The translations under genes and the position numbers were made by a program. A stretch of 64,000 nt of DNA from NCBI GenBank assembly GCA_037013685.1, contig CM072891.1, positions 5,432,501 through 5,496,500 on the forward strand, read 5' to 3'. This document shows positions 50,501 to 62,649 of the stretch, in pieces (position 1 is the first letter of the stretch; every line of letters begins with the position of its first letter). The stretch is from Acridotheres tristis. Its lineage: Eukaryota > Chordata > Aves > Passeriformes > Sturnidae. The notes below the pieces were generated by a model. That model was not told the DNA's origin. It saw nothing but the letters and a program-made list of their open reading frames with translations, and made no database searches.

Positions 50501-53500
50501 CTTCACACTTTTGAATGCAAAGGATGATAAGCACCTGAGCATATTTCCACTGTACCTCGAGTCCACACAGATGGGACAGAGCAGTTCTGGAGCAGTCACT
50601 GCTCCAGACATGGCACTGAGCTTCCTGACACCTACTCCTTTGTGCAAGGAAAACCAAAGCATACTCCCTAATAACTACCTACAACGCCACGACTCTGAGA
50701 CTCCTATTACATGCTGCTGTTGCAGTAGTTACCATGCCAAAAACAACAAATCTCAAAAAAAAAACAATAAAAATCTCTGATTGCACTCAGTAGATTTAGC
50801 CACAGTCAAAAGGCTACAGAAAAAAAGGAGATGTAAGAAAACTCTTTGGTCTTCCTGCTGTCTTCCCCATAGATCCAGGTAGTTTTTGCAACTCACTTTC
50901 ATATCTACAGTCAGATTTCAGTCTCTATTCCAGTTCTTTACAGCAACCGAGTTTAAAAAAGCACAGAATTTTTATTTTCTTAATTGCATGCTCCTGTCAT
51001 GATTTCAGTTTATAATCAATCTTAGGGAATCCCTAAGCAGCAGAAAATTTTTTAAAAGACTTTCCACGTCATGGCAGAATTACTCCATGCAGTGGTAGTA
51101 TCTGATTAATCAGAACAGCTAAAAGCACTCAACAATCAGCAGGGATTTTCTAATTAAGACTTTTCCAGTGTAGTGAATCGTTTTTCAAATAAAAATTTAT
51201 TATTAAAATAACTTGACTGAAACATAAGAGAAGTGTGTAGGAGGGAGAGGGGGGAATGTGGGTGTGGGGAGGGGGTGTTTTCTAAAATCAAAACTATATT
51301 AATATTTTATTTTTAGAATTTCCAAATTCTAGACCTGGTCACTGTCTACAATGAGAGGCCACAAATAGGAGGAGTATTGAGATAAGATCACAGTATTCTC
51401 TAAGAAGCCATGTTCCATTTGGAACTCACTTATGGCCTAATTTTGTAAAACCAGAGAATGATTCTTTGGGTGACATCCCAAGCCTGATACTCAGCAGATG
51501 GTGACCATCCATCTGTATGGCTTCTCAGGACAGACAGCCAAAACTCACTCATAATTTTGAAGGACTTGAGCTGTATGAATCTCTGTGTGCATCACAATCA
51601 TTGCACCTTCTACTACCTTCACATACTCTAGCTTCTTTTACTCTTTGCTTTGCACTCTGGGCTTTAGTATGCCTTTGCTTCCACTGACTGTGTTTTAAAG
51701 AACAAATAAAACAAAAGGACTTCTTTGTTGGCCTATTACAGAGGCTTGTTAAAGTCAGAAAAATTTTAGTGTGGTGACAATCTATTCCTTTTTTCAAATT
51801 AAACAGCAGACATAGAACACTGATTACTTAATAGAATACTTAGCCAAGTCTCACATGAACACTAGAGAACTGCAGTGGATGAAAATAAGGATAATAGATA
51901 ACAATTTTTATAAGTGAAGTAAAAGAACATTCTGTAATAAGTATTGAGTTCTGAAGCTTTTTCTGTAAGTATAATAGTAATTCTGATGACCTGTACATGA
52001 TGTTCCTTGCAATGTCCCCATTCTCTATGAATGCATCAATGTTTATGTGGGCAAAATAAGTCTCTATCTTTTAAAATATGGACTCAAAAAACCCATGGAT
52101 ATGTCAGAGAACAGAATATGTGGCAACATCATTTCCTGATTATTAGCAGTCATACACAGTGTTACTGTACACATATAGGTAGTTTCCCAGACTTAACTTA
52201 GGCAAGATGAAGATACAATATATGAAAAAAAAGAAAAAAAGGATGGATGCTGTGTCCAGCCATCACAGGGTATCTGTGCATACCAAACAAAACAGGAAGA
52301 ATGCTTGTCTCTCTGAAGAGGGAGTACATGTAGCAAAAAAAGGGCAATCAAACAGGGCATGTGGCCCATCTGTTTTGGTCAGGAAAGACAGGGGGAAGGC
52401 CAAGCAAGACTGGTGAGTTTGGGACTGACCTGCTTCCTTTGATGGCCACGTGCTTTGGCTAAGTGGGAGTTTGCTGAGCCTACTCCAGGCGTTTGCCAAG
52501 CAACTACATCTTATTTCACTGCTAACACCTTACAAAGGCACCATCCTACAATAGACTACGGGGACAGCAATCTCAGTCACTGAAGCAAAAGACAAGCTAA
52601 ACCAATAAAACTTTTATAACTAACATGGCTCAGTGTGCCAGCCAAATTCCAGAAAGAAACAATGCTACTGGCCAGAGCACAATATATGTGATTACTTGCT
52701 CAGGGGCAGAGAAGTCCCTAACTCAGACTGACACAATCCAAAGGGATTGTAGCTAATGCTCCTCTGAAAAGGAAATGGGAAATAAACAGCCTAATACCAC
52801 AAATGGAAAAGGCAAATCAGGCAACTCTTTTTGTTCAAGATACTCCTAAAAACTACAGATATTAAACTGAAACAAAAAAGTAAAAGCACTCTACCTCAGT
52901 GTTTTCCACTTGTTCCAATTAATTCAGGCAATAGCAGAAGAAAATGTGTTTTAGCCCCTTTTATGACTGACTCTTTTGTTTGTTCTATGGTATCAAAAAT
53001 TATCCAGTTGTGCCACACAAAATATTGGTACAACAAAAGTAAGGCCTGCTGGGGTCTGGAAACATGAAGTGACACAAGGATCGTGGACAAAGATATAAGA
53101 GGTTACACAAGAAGCAAGATCACTTTGTAATTTATCATTTTTCTGGAAGAAATTAACTAGTTTTTGTATGGGATTGCTTTGACAGACAAGAAAATAAGTC
53201 AAAGGTGGTAGAAAAAAGCAGACTAAAAATAGTCTCTGTCTCCCAAACAACTACAGACTTTTTCTCCCCTTCCAAGAGAACTGTCAGAACAGAAGGAAGG
53301 ACTGCATTTGCCAGGATGCCAGACTAGTCATGATGGAAAGGAATGTCAATTACAGCATTGAATATCATAATTAATAAACAATTTTAAAAGGCAGCAGTCT
53401 CCCAGCAATCACCAATGACAGCAAGACCATGAGCAGAGAATAAGACAATTAGAGCTCTCCCTGCCATCACCATTTCAGCTTCACTACTGCTTTCATTACT

Positions 53501-56500
53501 ACCATAATTTCCATTTGCATTGTCTGGCTAAAATCATGCCTTATCATGAGAGGTTACACAATTTCTTATTCAACCAGCCTTCCAGTCCAGGATATTTTCC
53601 TTATTGCAATGTTTCTATGGAAGCTGGCTGACTACAAGGCACCAGTACTTCTCCCTGCTTCCAGCTGCTAAATCTAATTTAAAGATGCTAAAAATAAAAA
53701 AGGCTTACATGTAACAGTACTGTTCAGAAAACAAGAAGCTGTATTTCCTGCAGGGAGAGCATTTAATCAGCAGTGAGATGAAAGAAGGTACAATACAATA
53801 ATTGTTTCACTGGTATTTCTGCCATTTGCAAACTTTCTAGCAGTACCTACCCCAATATCAAAATATTTTCACAACTCTTTCCTCATTGGATATTGAGATA
53901 GCAAGTATAGGAAACATAACATGGAGAAATCCCAAGTCTTTGGGCATCCAGTTTAGCTATTGCCCCAGTGACCACCCATACTGGACACCCAAGGTGATTT
54001 AGAGTAATTTACAAATTCTGTGAGGAGCCAGTTGGGTGCAGGGATCAAAAACAAGTACAACAGGAAAACAAAACATTACTTTGGTAATATGGAAATTTTT
54101 CCTTAAATATATACATGATGTATATAAAATCAATTTTTTTTCTCCACAAAGCACTTCACGTTGATATTCCCACTAGTATACATCTCCTATGTGATCTCAG
54201 AGCCTCAACTTAACCAAATATCAAAAAGAAGTATTTTGTAGCCTATATTAGGAAATATGATTACAGGCTTACCTCCATGCAGATGAAGGAGCAGAGAGAC
54301 AGCAAGTGTGGGAACCTCAAAATCCCACTCGGAGAAAGGAGCCCCGCCCCAAACCCTCCCCAGAAAATGAGACCATGTGCCAAAGTCGATAATACAGATT
54401 TTATTTAATGATGAATCTGAGATAGAAAGAAATAGAAAAGGGAGTGAGGGAAGTGGAGAAATCCAGTAGAAAATAGTCATCACCCATGGATCCAGTGATA
54501 TTCTGTTGGTACTTCTTCACCCTGAGCTTCTCAGTGGTGAGGGTTCCAAGGCAGTTCAAAACTTTTCCCTGTTTATACATCCTAGCAAACAAAGGAGTTA
54601 ATGCTCATTGACTACGCAGTTCTCTTATTTCTGTAGGCTAAATTATTTCCTCACCTCTAAGATTAATAAATCCACGTGCTTATTCCTTCTCTTCTTTTGA
54701 GCTGATGGGCTGGTGGTTGCAACCTGCCCCTGCCAGAATTACCTTTTAGGGAATCTGAGCTGATTTCAGCACAGTTGCTGAATTGGCTTTCCTTGTGGCT
54801 TGTAAATCCAGCATTATTTTTCTCCATTACCAATGATAGATTCTTCTCCCCAAGATTTCTTAACATGCCCCTAGGTCTAAGATAACATCTGGACATTAGT
54901 ATCTTATCTTGTCTCTTTATCTTATCTCAGGTTCCCACTGTGGTGGCTTATCTTACAGTTCAAGCACCAGGTATCCGGCCATGGTGGTTTGGGTAGGAAC
55001 AAAGTGTGGGAGACCAGAGGGAAAATGAGATAAAATGTATCTATTTTTTTGTCATTTGGTTCATACATTGGTCTGGCCACACTCTGCACCTGATCAGCAC
55101 AGTCTGTCCCACCTTCTCATTAAACTCCATTTCCAGCTCTTCTCATGGGTGAGGGGCTCTCTCCTCCACGGACCTGTGAGCAAAGAGAAATCCAAGTGCA
55201 GTAGCTGGGGAGATACCATGGCACATCAGGGCTGATGCATCAGCATGGCAATGTCTGGAGAGACAGAGAGTGAGCATTTGTGTGGGTGGGTGTGTGTCAG
55301 TGTGTGATCACAGCTCAACATCAAGCCAGACTAGCCAGCAAGCAGGAGATGCTCAGGAGGGAAGTGTTGGTGTGGCCATAGGTGTGATCCAGGTAACCAC
55401 AGGGGTCTAGAGGGCTCTGAAAGTTGGCCAGCAGAGGACCAGGAGCTCCAACCCACCTACTGGAGAGAGCCATCTACATCTGTGTGTCTGTGTGTGAGGC
55501 AACTGGGACACAAAGGGATCCCAGGCCAGCTACTGGGTAGACTGGGAGTCTAGGACCAGCTACTACAGAGTGATCCATATTGGCTGATATAGCTGTATAC
55601 TTATATATTTTATATTAATGGCCTTTCATCCTGAGCAGCCAGAGAGGAGAGGACAAGGCCATTGATACTCCTTGTGTCTGCCTGAATGCTGCATTTCCTT
55701 TCTGTGTCAGTCTGTGTGGGTGCTCATGGATAATAGGCATAGATGTATTGTGTGCATGTGTGCCTCCTGGGAATGTGTGCTCAGCCTTGCTATTGCTCAT
55801 TCTGAGGTCATGGAGCTGCAGCAGGAACACCTCTACTGGCCTACAGGATTTAGCAGCACAGCCAGCACCTTTTGTGGAGATGTATACAATTTCCTAGATC
55901 TTGAAAATTGTTCCGAGGTGGCAAACTCACTTTTTCCAATATCACACAAATAAGAAATTAATTAAAGATTAACAAAATAGAATAAAACCTTCATTTAAGA
56001 GCTCATGATGCCCACCTAATAGCGAGCCAATAAATGAAATCTGTAACAGAACTGGCACTATTTAAAATTCTTGCTAAGTGCGTGGGTTCATTCATGCCTG
56101 TGCTAGCTACTGCCTGTGCTAGCTACTGCCCATAACATCAATACAAAATCTTGTATCTAGATTTTCACTGAAGTTCAAAACAGTCGAGTGATACACACCA
56201 GCAGGCGTTTCAGCAACTGTAACTCACAATAAAAAGCAAAATCCAGTCACTTAGTTATAGAGCTGTGGTTCATAGCTCTCATTACAGTGTTCACATGGGG
56301 CGCACTGACAGTAAAATGACTGGTATGAATCAGTTTCTCCCTAAATAGTAGCAGTCTACAACTTCCTCACGAGGGGAGGCAGAGAGCAGGCACTGATCTC
56401 TTCTCTGTGATTACTAGTGACAGGATCTGAGGGAATGGCCTGAAGATGTGTCAGGGAAGGTGTAGGCTGGATATCAGGAAAAGGCTTTCCATCCAGAGGG

Positions 56501-59500
56501 TGGCTGGACACTGGAACAGGCTCCCCAGGGATGTGGACACAGCAGCAGACTTCAGGAAGCATTTGGACAATATTCTTGGGCACATGGTGTAATTCTTGGG
56601 GCTGTCATGTGTAGGACCAGGAATCAGACTCGATTATCCTTGTGGGTCCCTTCCAACTCAGAATATTCTCTGATTCTAGGATAAATGGGGGATAAATGGT
56701 TTAACATCCTTGGCACACATGATCTTTAGAGACATTGGTTAAACCTCCAACACGGGTCTGAGGAACTCTTCATCACACAGTATCCTCACAGCATGAGGCA
56801 CGTGCATTTCAGGTATAAATCACTGCATCTCACACCTCCAGGCTAAGTAAAAGGCTGTTTTCCCAAAGGCTCTCTTTTAAAAGGCAGTAGCAGTGCTACC
56901 TGAAGGGCGGCTCAGCCCAAGCCAGACAAGGTGCCTCTGCTGAAGCTCGGGGAGAAGAGAGGTCTCCATGGCAACAGGGGCCCCAGCACTCTCACAACCC
57001 CTCTTCTTCATCCTTTCCTCAAATTCAATTTTTCTTCCAAAGAGAATTGCTTAGAAGTTCAACTGAACACACATAAAAAACAAAAGTATAACATTTATTC
57101 CAGGCAGACTTTCCCAAGGTGCATCCTGAACTGAGCTTCACTGCTGCACAGTCCATGACTCCTGAGGCTTAGAACCGCCCATACAAAATCACAGGGGAAA
57201 ATCATTACTATAATGTTGTGATACTGCAATATGTTATTACTATGCAGTTAGTATTACATGCAACCACCACTCATATCATCATGTGCCTGATGCTTCTTTT
57301 TATGCTTGTTTTTCAGTCACTTTTTGCTTTGCCAAACTTTATTTCAGCTAATCAACAACTAAGTTAATCTATGCAAAGCGCCTGGTTTAGAAGATTTCTT
57401 CTAAGACACTTCTTATAAGTGTGATACCAGTGAAACAAAACATCATAATTTCCATCCCCAAACCTTTTTGTTCCTTCCCCTCAGATGACTCTACCCTTTT
57501 TGTGGGCACAGCTATAAATTTTGGCTGGAGCTCTTGCAGACATGACCCTCATTCTTCAAAAATTCTCTCAGTCTAGCCTGGAGTCATACCTGCAGTATTT
57601 TTTACTCAAGATTCCCTGCCCTGTTCTTTACAGAAGATGCCTATGGCAAGCTTTACTGGTATCTATTCAAAGACAGATACTTATTCCTTATGCTAACATA
57701 CATTTGCCTTTACAAACATGTTACCTCGGCTGCCTTACTTCAGGTTCGCATCCCATAAGGGATCTTATCCCTTTAAAAATTAATTCCTGCAACAATACCA
57801 TTTTACATATCTCTGCACAGATATCAAGACAAGGAGAAGAAGATCTGTTTCAGGGGCAAAGAGAGACTGGGAAATCTGCATGAAAAGGGGAAAGCCTGCT
57901 CTGCACGACACTGGGAAGGCAGCAGGGTTCACTTTGCACTGTGATATGGGATGCCTCTTTCAAAGCACCTCATTTTCCTTCAAAGGGTGACTAGAAACCA
58001 GGAGGTAACCAATCTAACCCATGGCTTTCCAAAAAGTGCTGTAACAACTAAAATAGAGTTGAAACTTTAGCAGAGCATCCTCAGCCTTTCCAGTTAAATT
58101 TCCTTCTGTACAGGACATAATAAGGAAGACAAAAAAGCAAGTAACATAGAGCCTAGATTCCCAAACTTTAAATAAGGCACTGATCTAAAAGGTCTGGGAA
58201 AGTTTCCTGAATTTGGGATACAGTTAGTAAAAAATGCATAGAAAGTAAGATGCATATTCAATCTGAGGAGTGGACATTAGCACTGAGGACATCTCTTTCT
58301 CCTCATAATTTGCATCAATTTTGTGCGTGTGGATTTTTTTTCCTGAACGACCAACAATAATTATTTTTAGAGAAGAAATTCAGTTTTATCCAACATAAAA
58401 ATTGTGAACATATTCAAAGAGACTCAGGAACAAATGTTGATTCTCAGACCTTGGAAATATGAAAAGAACAGAAACCACAAACCACGAAAAGGGCAAATTG
58501 AAATTAGATATATGGAAAAATAAACTGTGAGGGTGGTGAGACACTGGAACAAGCTGCCCAGGGAAGTTGTGGATTCCCCACCCCTGGAAGTGTTCAAGGC
58601 CAGGTTGGATGGGGCTTTGAGCAGCCTGGTCGAATGAAAGGTGTCCCTGCTCATGGCAGGGGTGCTGGAACAAGATGATCTTTAAGGTCCCTTACAACCC
58701 AAACACTTCTGTGATTCTATCCTACAATTCTACAATGGTATATAATCTTACCTAAACCTAATATGTCATGAATATTCAGATACACCTGTCAGTAAAAGCA
58801 CAACTCATTGAGCTCCTCCATTTAACTCCTGTGACTTTACATGCAAGTAAGTAAACTGTGGGAAAACCCATGTTCAGAGTGAGAGAGCCCACATCCTCAT
58901 CTGCCTCAAAATAGTTATTTCTGATCTTCCTTTCCCTTCTCCTGAGCAGGTGCTATTGTCCACTGCATTTCACCCATCATTTTGATCTCCCTTTCAAACT
59001 AAGCTCACTGTGCATACTGGTTCCAAGAGTTCTTTGGAGACCTTCTTCATTTCCAAGATCTCTTCCCACTGCTCACACTCAACTGAAAGTGGCTGCAGTC
59101 ACCTCTGAAGACCTCTCCCCACCAAAACTCAGAATTAATACACTCTCTTTATTCTTTCAAAGCTAAAGTAATAATTAGTCTCTGCAGACTGATTCCTTCT
59201 AATGGCAAGAGGAAAATATACCTTGCAGATCAGTATTGCTGTACTCCTATGTTCACTGCAAAACTGAACTCAAGAATCTTCTTTGATAAAAAGAAAGCTA
59301 TGAAAAATTTACTCCCTTAGAAAAGGAGCCCTATGTCATCCTAAACTTAAAACAAAGAAAAAGTTCTTTTTACTTTCTTGCCTTCAGCAGGTATAACGAA
59401 ACAAGACAGCACTGTTTTGTCATATCACAGTGAGAACTAACACAAGAATTTATCCTAGTGTTCCAAGTCTTCCCACAGGTCTCAGAGGTCTGAAATGGGA

Positions 59501-62274
59501 GAAAATAAAACCATAACATGCATCTCTCTCACAGCTGACAAATTCTTCTGTGCAGCAGGTACCTAAATTAAATTCACAACACCAACTGTGATTCTTCCCT
59601 CTTGCAGGACCTGGACCTCTCCAGACTCCTGCTAATGTCAGACCCCTGTAATCATTATCAAGACTGAGTAATATAGCTTTGCTCCATTTCAAGCTGAAAC
59701 TAAAAGGAATTTCTTCCTTTAAAAGGGTAATGCTATTTTATCAACAGCAAAGTGCCTTGGGCATGCACTGATGATGTGAAATGCACAAGTTACACATCCA
59801 CCCAAACCAGAAAGGATTCAAACCCACACATCCTACCCCTGAGGACATTGACCCCATCTCAGGCTTCAGGGAGAAAGATAGTCTTATCCACCTACTGAAA
59901 GGCTGCCCCTCTGCAAAGAGGAACCTGGGACTCACTAGAACAAGGAACTGCTATTCTGCAGCTTAACTGAGGGGCTCACCCGATGGAGAAAGAGCTGGAT
60001 GCCACTCACGCTCTAAGGATGATGGCAGAAGATAAATTGTAACTTAATTAACAGTGTTTCTGCCAGCATTCATGTGAGGTAAATATCCAGTTGTTATCCC
60101 TTGATGATGCAGAGATACTGTTCAGCATGTGAACATGCAAAACTCCTGCCACATATGAGATGTGGCTTTCTTTCCATTCAGTAAAGAATAGTAGTACATT
60201 CATTGGGTTGATACGAGAAGACATGTTAAAAGACTCCGAAGTTTTCAACTGTTATGATAGTGTGTATCATAACTGTTTTAAATTAGCACTTCAGGAACAC
60301 AGAGAGAATAGAAGCGAAGATTGTTTCAAAAAAATAGTTAAAATTGGTTTCCATCACTGAAAATGCACGAGGCCCACTGCTAACATTTGTCATTGGACTA
60401 GTGCATTTTCATAATTTAAAAAAATATATTATTTCTTCCTCTGTTTAGCTCTCTGATAGGCCTGGAAAAGTTATTGATCTGGAAGTTTCGTCAGCATCCC
60501 AGCCATCCAATCAGCAAAAAAAATAAAAATAAAAATAAAGCAAATAAATGTGATATGTTGAAATGTTTTTTCAGTCCACCTCTTGAAAACAAATCACGGT
60601 TGGTTGGTTGGTTGGTTGTTTTTTAAAAGCTCTTAGTTGCTAAAGGAATGATTACGTGATAATTATGTCTGTTTTCTTCTTCAAGTAATTTTATAGGATT
60701 CATGCTCATGAAACTAAATCTGGACACATGACTCAAATTTATTCTTTATAAGGTACGAAACTCAAAAAAGAAAGAATTAAAATTCTGACTTTTCTCATCT
60801 AGTCTTGTTATTTTAAGACACTGTTCGCTGGCTATTGTTTTGTGCCAGGTACTATCCAACACATGGAAAAAAACCAGAGTACCTATGATATTAAAAGTAT
60901 CCTTTCTGCACACTATGTGCCAAGAAAGAAAAAAGCAAGAACCATGAGGATTATCTCCACTGCACAGAGGAATAATTGATGCCAAAAGACTTAGTAATTT
61001 ACAGTAATAGCCAGTAAGTGCATTGTTGACTGGGACTCAACACTGTTCCATGGCTATGCTTACCATCTTCTTAGAAATGATACAAGTGATATTAAATATT
61101 ACCAAAAGGAGATAGATCTTAGAATTTACACCATGACCACAAAAATGGACTTTAGCGTTACTCAAGATCAGGAAAATCTGAAACAAATCCTTGATAAAAT
61201 GAGACAATGACCATCAGCAAATTCCTGCAGAACTCCCTTAAGAAAGCTGGACGTTTTATCAGTCAAGCCCTGTGTGTAAAGCCTTGAATGACTGAGATAT
61301 TTTTACTGAAATCCAGCTTACTTATCTCCCAAACAGTGCTAACTTGACTCACCATAAGGCTTATTTTGCCTTGTTTGGTTTTCATTTGTTTGTTTGTTTT
61401 TGTGGGTTTGGGGTTTTTTTTTGCCAAGAAATGCACACACATTCCTAACAAAACAATTTGGTATAAGCATCAAGAAAGCAAATGTACACACGTTTGTAAA
61501 ATTATATAGCAATACCTTACTACGACATACCTAATCCATATTCCTACCGTAAGAGTAATAAGTAGGCAAGATTGCACATGGCTATACATATTTACAATAT
61601 AAAGTACTTCTAAAGGATTTATTTAAAATCTGCGGGACACAAATATCAAATTACTGCAGAGCGAAACAGAAATTCAGCAAAACTTGTTTAAAACATTCCA
61701 TGCCCTTTTTTATGTTAAAGAGAACAGATCCCACTGCAGCTGAAAATAAGCATGTCATCAACCTATTTAATTTTTGCCCCTTTAAATTCTGGTAGAAAAG
61801 CTTACTAAGTAATATATGCATCCAATGTATAAGTTCTCATCCGTGAATTCATTTAATAGCAACAGCTTTTACACATCAAAACCCACAAGGAACTTGAAAT
61901 CATACACCTGAGCACCAGAAATGCAGTAAGAAAGAGTCACGAAGGCAACCAATGATGCCAGTTACCTTTTGGTCTGCAGTCCCTGACCGCAAGGATGGAT
62001 AAAAAAATAAATAATCAGAGAACTCCAGCAGCTCTCACTCACCCAGCAAGGAGCCCACGAAGATGACAACCTGCACGGTGGTGGTGAAGTGTCGGTAGCT
62101 CTGCTCCTCGCCGTGCTCCTCGCTCTCCGCGGCGCCCGCCTCGCTGACATTCCCGCCCTGCCACACCGCCTGCCCGGCCGAGGAACTGTTCCCCATCTCC
62201 AGGGCGCTGGTGACAGCCTGGGACGGGGCATGGTCGCTTTCATTCATCAACACCCAGCTTCTGTCGTACCCCAT
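31433..62274 (-). CDS. GPR176: GPR176, orphan class A G protein-coupled receptor (complete, 3 exons)
   Basis: Complete coding sequence read right to left: 62274-62043 (232 bp), 33655-33403 (253 bp) and 32540-31433 (1108 bp including TAG). The sum is 1593 bp, 530 residues; human GPR176 is about 515. Exons join through a split Gly78 and a split Arg162. Intron 1 is 28.4 kb and intron 2 is 862 bp. Known role: an orphan receptor that lowers cAMP through Gz and acts in the clock neurons of the suprachiasmatic nucleus. Visible features are three N-glycosylation sequons in the N terminus, seven hydrophobic segments, the TM3 Cys137 with Cys212 in loop 2, DRY at 161-163, and NPLLF at 336-340 in place of NPxxY. 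The cytosolic tail is about 190 residues and ends [10 protein letters not shown] as in mammals. The start ATG is in a strong context (GCC ATG GGG). Identity is certain. Confidence 0.97.
32541..33402 (-). other. GPR176: GPR176 intron 2
   Basis: 862-bp intron with donor GTAATG and a long T run before the TAACAG acceptor. It splits the Arg codon of the DRY motif. Nothing else seen. Confidence 0.9.
33403..33655 (-). CDS. GPR176: GPR176 coding exon 2 (TM1 to TM3)
   Basis: The acceptor is CTACTCACAG before 33655 and the donor is GTAATG after 33403. It encodes residues 79-161 plus parts of two split codons. It starts at Asn79, the conserved TM1 Asn, and runs [30 protein letters not shown] and [11 protein letters not shown], ending SFPAIALDR. 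It is almost identical to the mammalian protein. An upstream in-frame extension to 33815 is intron and not coding: the exon 1 to exon 2 joint reproduces the human SLLGN sequence. Confidence 0.97.
34102..34196. repeat. Hexanucleotide microsatellite (ATAAAT)n
   Basis: About 15 to 16 near-perfect copies of ATAAAT, in intron 1 of GPR176 about 450 bp upstream of exon 2. It is the reverse complement of the motif at 24099-24170. Confidence 0.95.
34640..35045 (-). mobile_element. CR1 LINE fragment, 3' part
   Basis: The plus strand reads as the antisense of a CR1 3' region: CCTTGAACACATCCAGGGAT, GGCAACCTGTTCCAGTG, TCACCACCCTCACAGTAAA, then AAGGCTGCAATGAGACCTCC, further on. CR1 is the common avian non-LTR retrotransposon and is nearly always 5'-truncated, as here. 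The copy is old, with many substitutions, and lacks an intact reading frame. It is in GPR176 intron 1. Confidence 0.9.
37484..37872 (-). mobile_element. CR1 LINE fragment, 3' end
   Basis: Antisense CR1 on the plus strand: GAATAGAATAGCTGAAGGTG at the end, then CATCCAGACACTCCCTGAAC, CTGGTCACCAGAGAGAGGAG, and CCAAGGGACCTCAGCTGCT. It is 5'-truncated, in minus orientation, in GPR176 intron 1. Confidence 0.85.
39196..39255 (-). mobile_element. Short CR1 3' tail fragment
   Basis: About 60 bp reading ATCACAGAATCACAGAATGG, then TTGAGGCTGGAAGGGACCTC. This is the antisense of the CR1 3' terminus with its ATTCTGTGA-type tail repeats. Only the last few dozen bases of the element are kept. Confidence 0.8.
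43760..43805. repeat. (TA)n(TG)n compound microsatellite
   Basis: TATATGTATATATATATATA followed by TGTGTGTGTGTGTG. Alternating purine-pyrimidine, in GPR176 intron 1. Confidence 0.9.
45228..45545 (-). mobile_element. CR1 LINE fragment, 3' end
   Basis: The plus strand reads CACAGAATGGCTGGAGTTGG, AGATCATCCAGTCCAACCCC, and later CTGGGCACCACTAAAGAG, the classic antisense of a CR1 3' end. It is truncated and in minus orientation, in GPR176 intron 1. Confidence 0.92.
54308..54938 (-). mobile_element. Candidate solo LTR of an old endogenous retrovirus
   Basis: About 630 bp bounded by an inverted repeat, GTGGGAACCTCA at 54308-54319 and TCAGGTTCCCAC at 54927-54938 (one mismatch). On the minus strand an AATAAA at about 54399 sits 90 bp before the end, where an LTR polyadenylation signal would be, followed by a GC-rich U5-like stretch (GGGGCGGGGCTCC). 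No primer-binding site, gag, pol or env was seen next to it. No clean target-site duplication is visible, so the bounds are approximate. It could instead be another interspersed repeat with short terminal inverted repeats. Confidence 0.45.
54940..55960. repeat. Unclassified GC-richer, GT-rich interspersed segment
   Basis: Composition changes from AT-rich intron to a G/T- and purine-rich text with many TGTGTG runs (55278-55302, 55480-55496, 55760-55775). There are also phrases such as GGCCAGCAGAGGACCAGGAG and CACAAAGGGATCCCAGGCCA that look like transposon sequence rather than intron. An ATTAAA followed by a change of composition at about 55120 would fit a second LTR-like unit. I cannot name the family and see no intact reading frame. 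Confidence 0.4.
56345..56690 (+). mobile_element. CR1 LINE fragment, 3' end, sense
   Basis: Sense CR1: AACTTCCTCACGAGGGGAGG, GGCACTGATCTCTTCTCTG, GGGAATGGCCTGAAGATGTG, ACTGGAACAGGCTCCCCAGG, then GGGTCCCTTCCAACTCAG and a TCTGATTCTA tail. It is opposite in orientation to the other large copies, 5'-truncated, with a remnant of the reverse-transcriptase C-terminal frame that is not intact. Confidence 0.93.
58500..58735 (+). mobile_element. CR1 LINE fragment, 3' end, sense
   Basis: Sense CR1 of a different subfamily from the copy at 56345: GAGGGTGGTGAGACACTGGA, AAGTGTTCAAGGCCAGGTTG, GATGATCTTTAAGGTCCCTT, ending CTGTGATTCTATCCTACAAT with tail-like repeats. Short and 5'-truncated. Confidence 0.92.
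60598..60620. repeat. (GGTT)n short tandem repeat
   Basis: Five to six copies of GGTT. A nearby (AAATA)n run lies at about 60519-60545. Confidence 0.85.
62043..62274 (-). CDS. GPR176: GPR176 coding exon 1 (extracellular N terminus and start of TM1)
   Basis: Encodes residues 1-77 and the first base of Gly78, and ends CTGG followed by the donor GTGAGT. The start is the ATG at 62274 (MGYDRSW), which aligns with human MGHNGSW and has G at -3 and +4. The frame stays open upstream to a TTG at 62364 but has no other ATG there. The N terminus is diverged from mammals apart from sequons at Asn11, Asn29 and Asn42. Conservation returns abruptly at [19 protein letters not shown], the start of TM1. Confidence 0.95.
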
Positions 62275-62649
62275 GGCGAAGTTCCCGCCTTCCTTGCTGC
62301 CACCTAATAAAAACACAGGCTGTCCAGCCTTTGCCTTTAGTGAATGAACGGAGCCCACAGGCAAAAAGACGCTTCTGAAGATAAAGCCCGGTCTCTGCCT
62401 CTGGGAGGCATCTTCACCACATTCCTGCGTCCCGAGAAGCAGGGCTGGCTGTTCGCGTTTTCACCTTGTAAGTCATGACAGCCAGTAAACAAGAGCAGAA
62501 AACAAGCCAGGCTTCTCCTTCCGTTCAGCTGTGCCATAGTTTTTGCTTCACACCGCCACAGGTCTCCTCCTCAGCATGTTTTACCGCAACAAGCGAGAGA
62601 GAAGAAATCACGGTCCCTGGAATCACACCCCACACCGCGGCTCATCTTC

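Larger units (their letters stand above)
33656..62042 (-). other. GPR176: GPR176 intron 1
   Basis: 28.4-kb intron. It contains the CR1 fragments, the candidate LTR, the GT-rich segment, the hexamer array and the microsatellites listed separately. Between them it is AT-rich, with chance reading frames under 135 codons and no recognisable exon, retrogene or RNA gene. Confidence 0.7.

Noticed and set aside
50306..50662. 118-codon minus-strand frame with a CPIC motif
   Set aside because: One CxxC alone is not a domain; no splice-supported partners, and composition matches the intron.
62035..62364. Upstream start at 62364 for GPR176
   Set aside because: The codon there is TTG; the ATG at 62274 has a strong context and aligns with the mammalian start.
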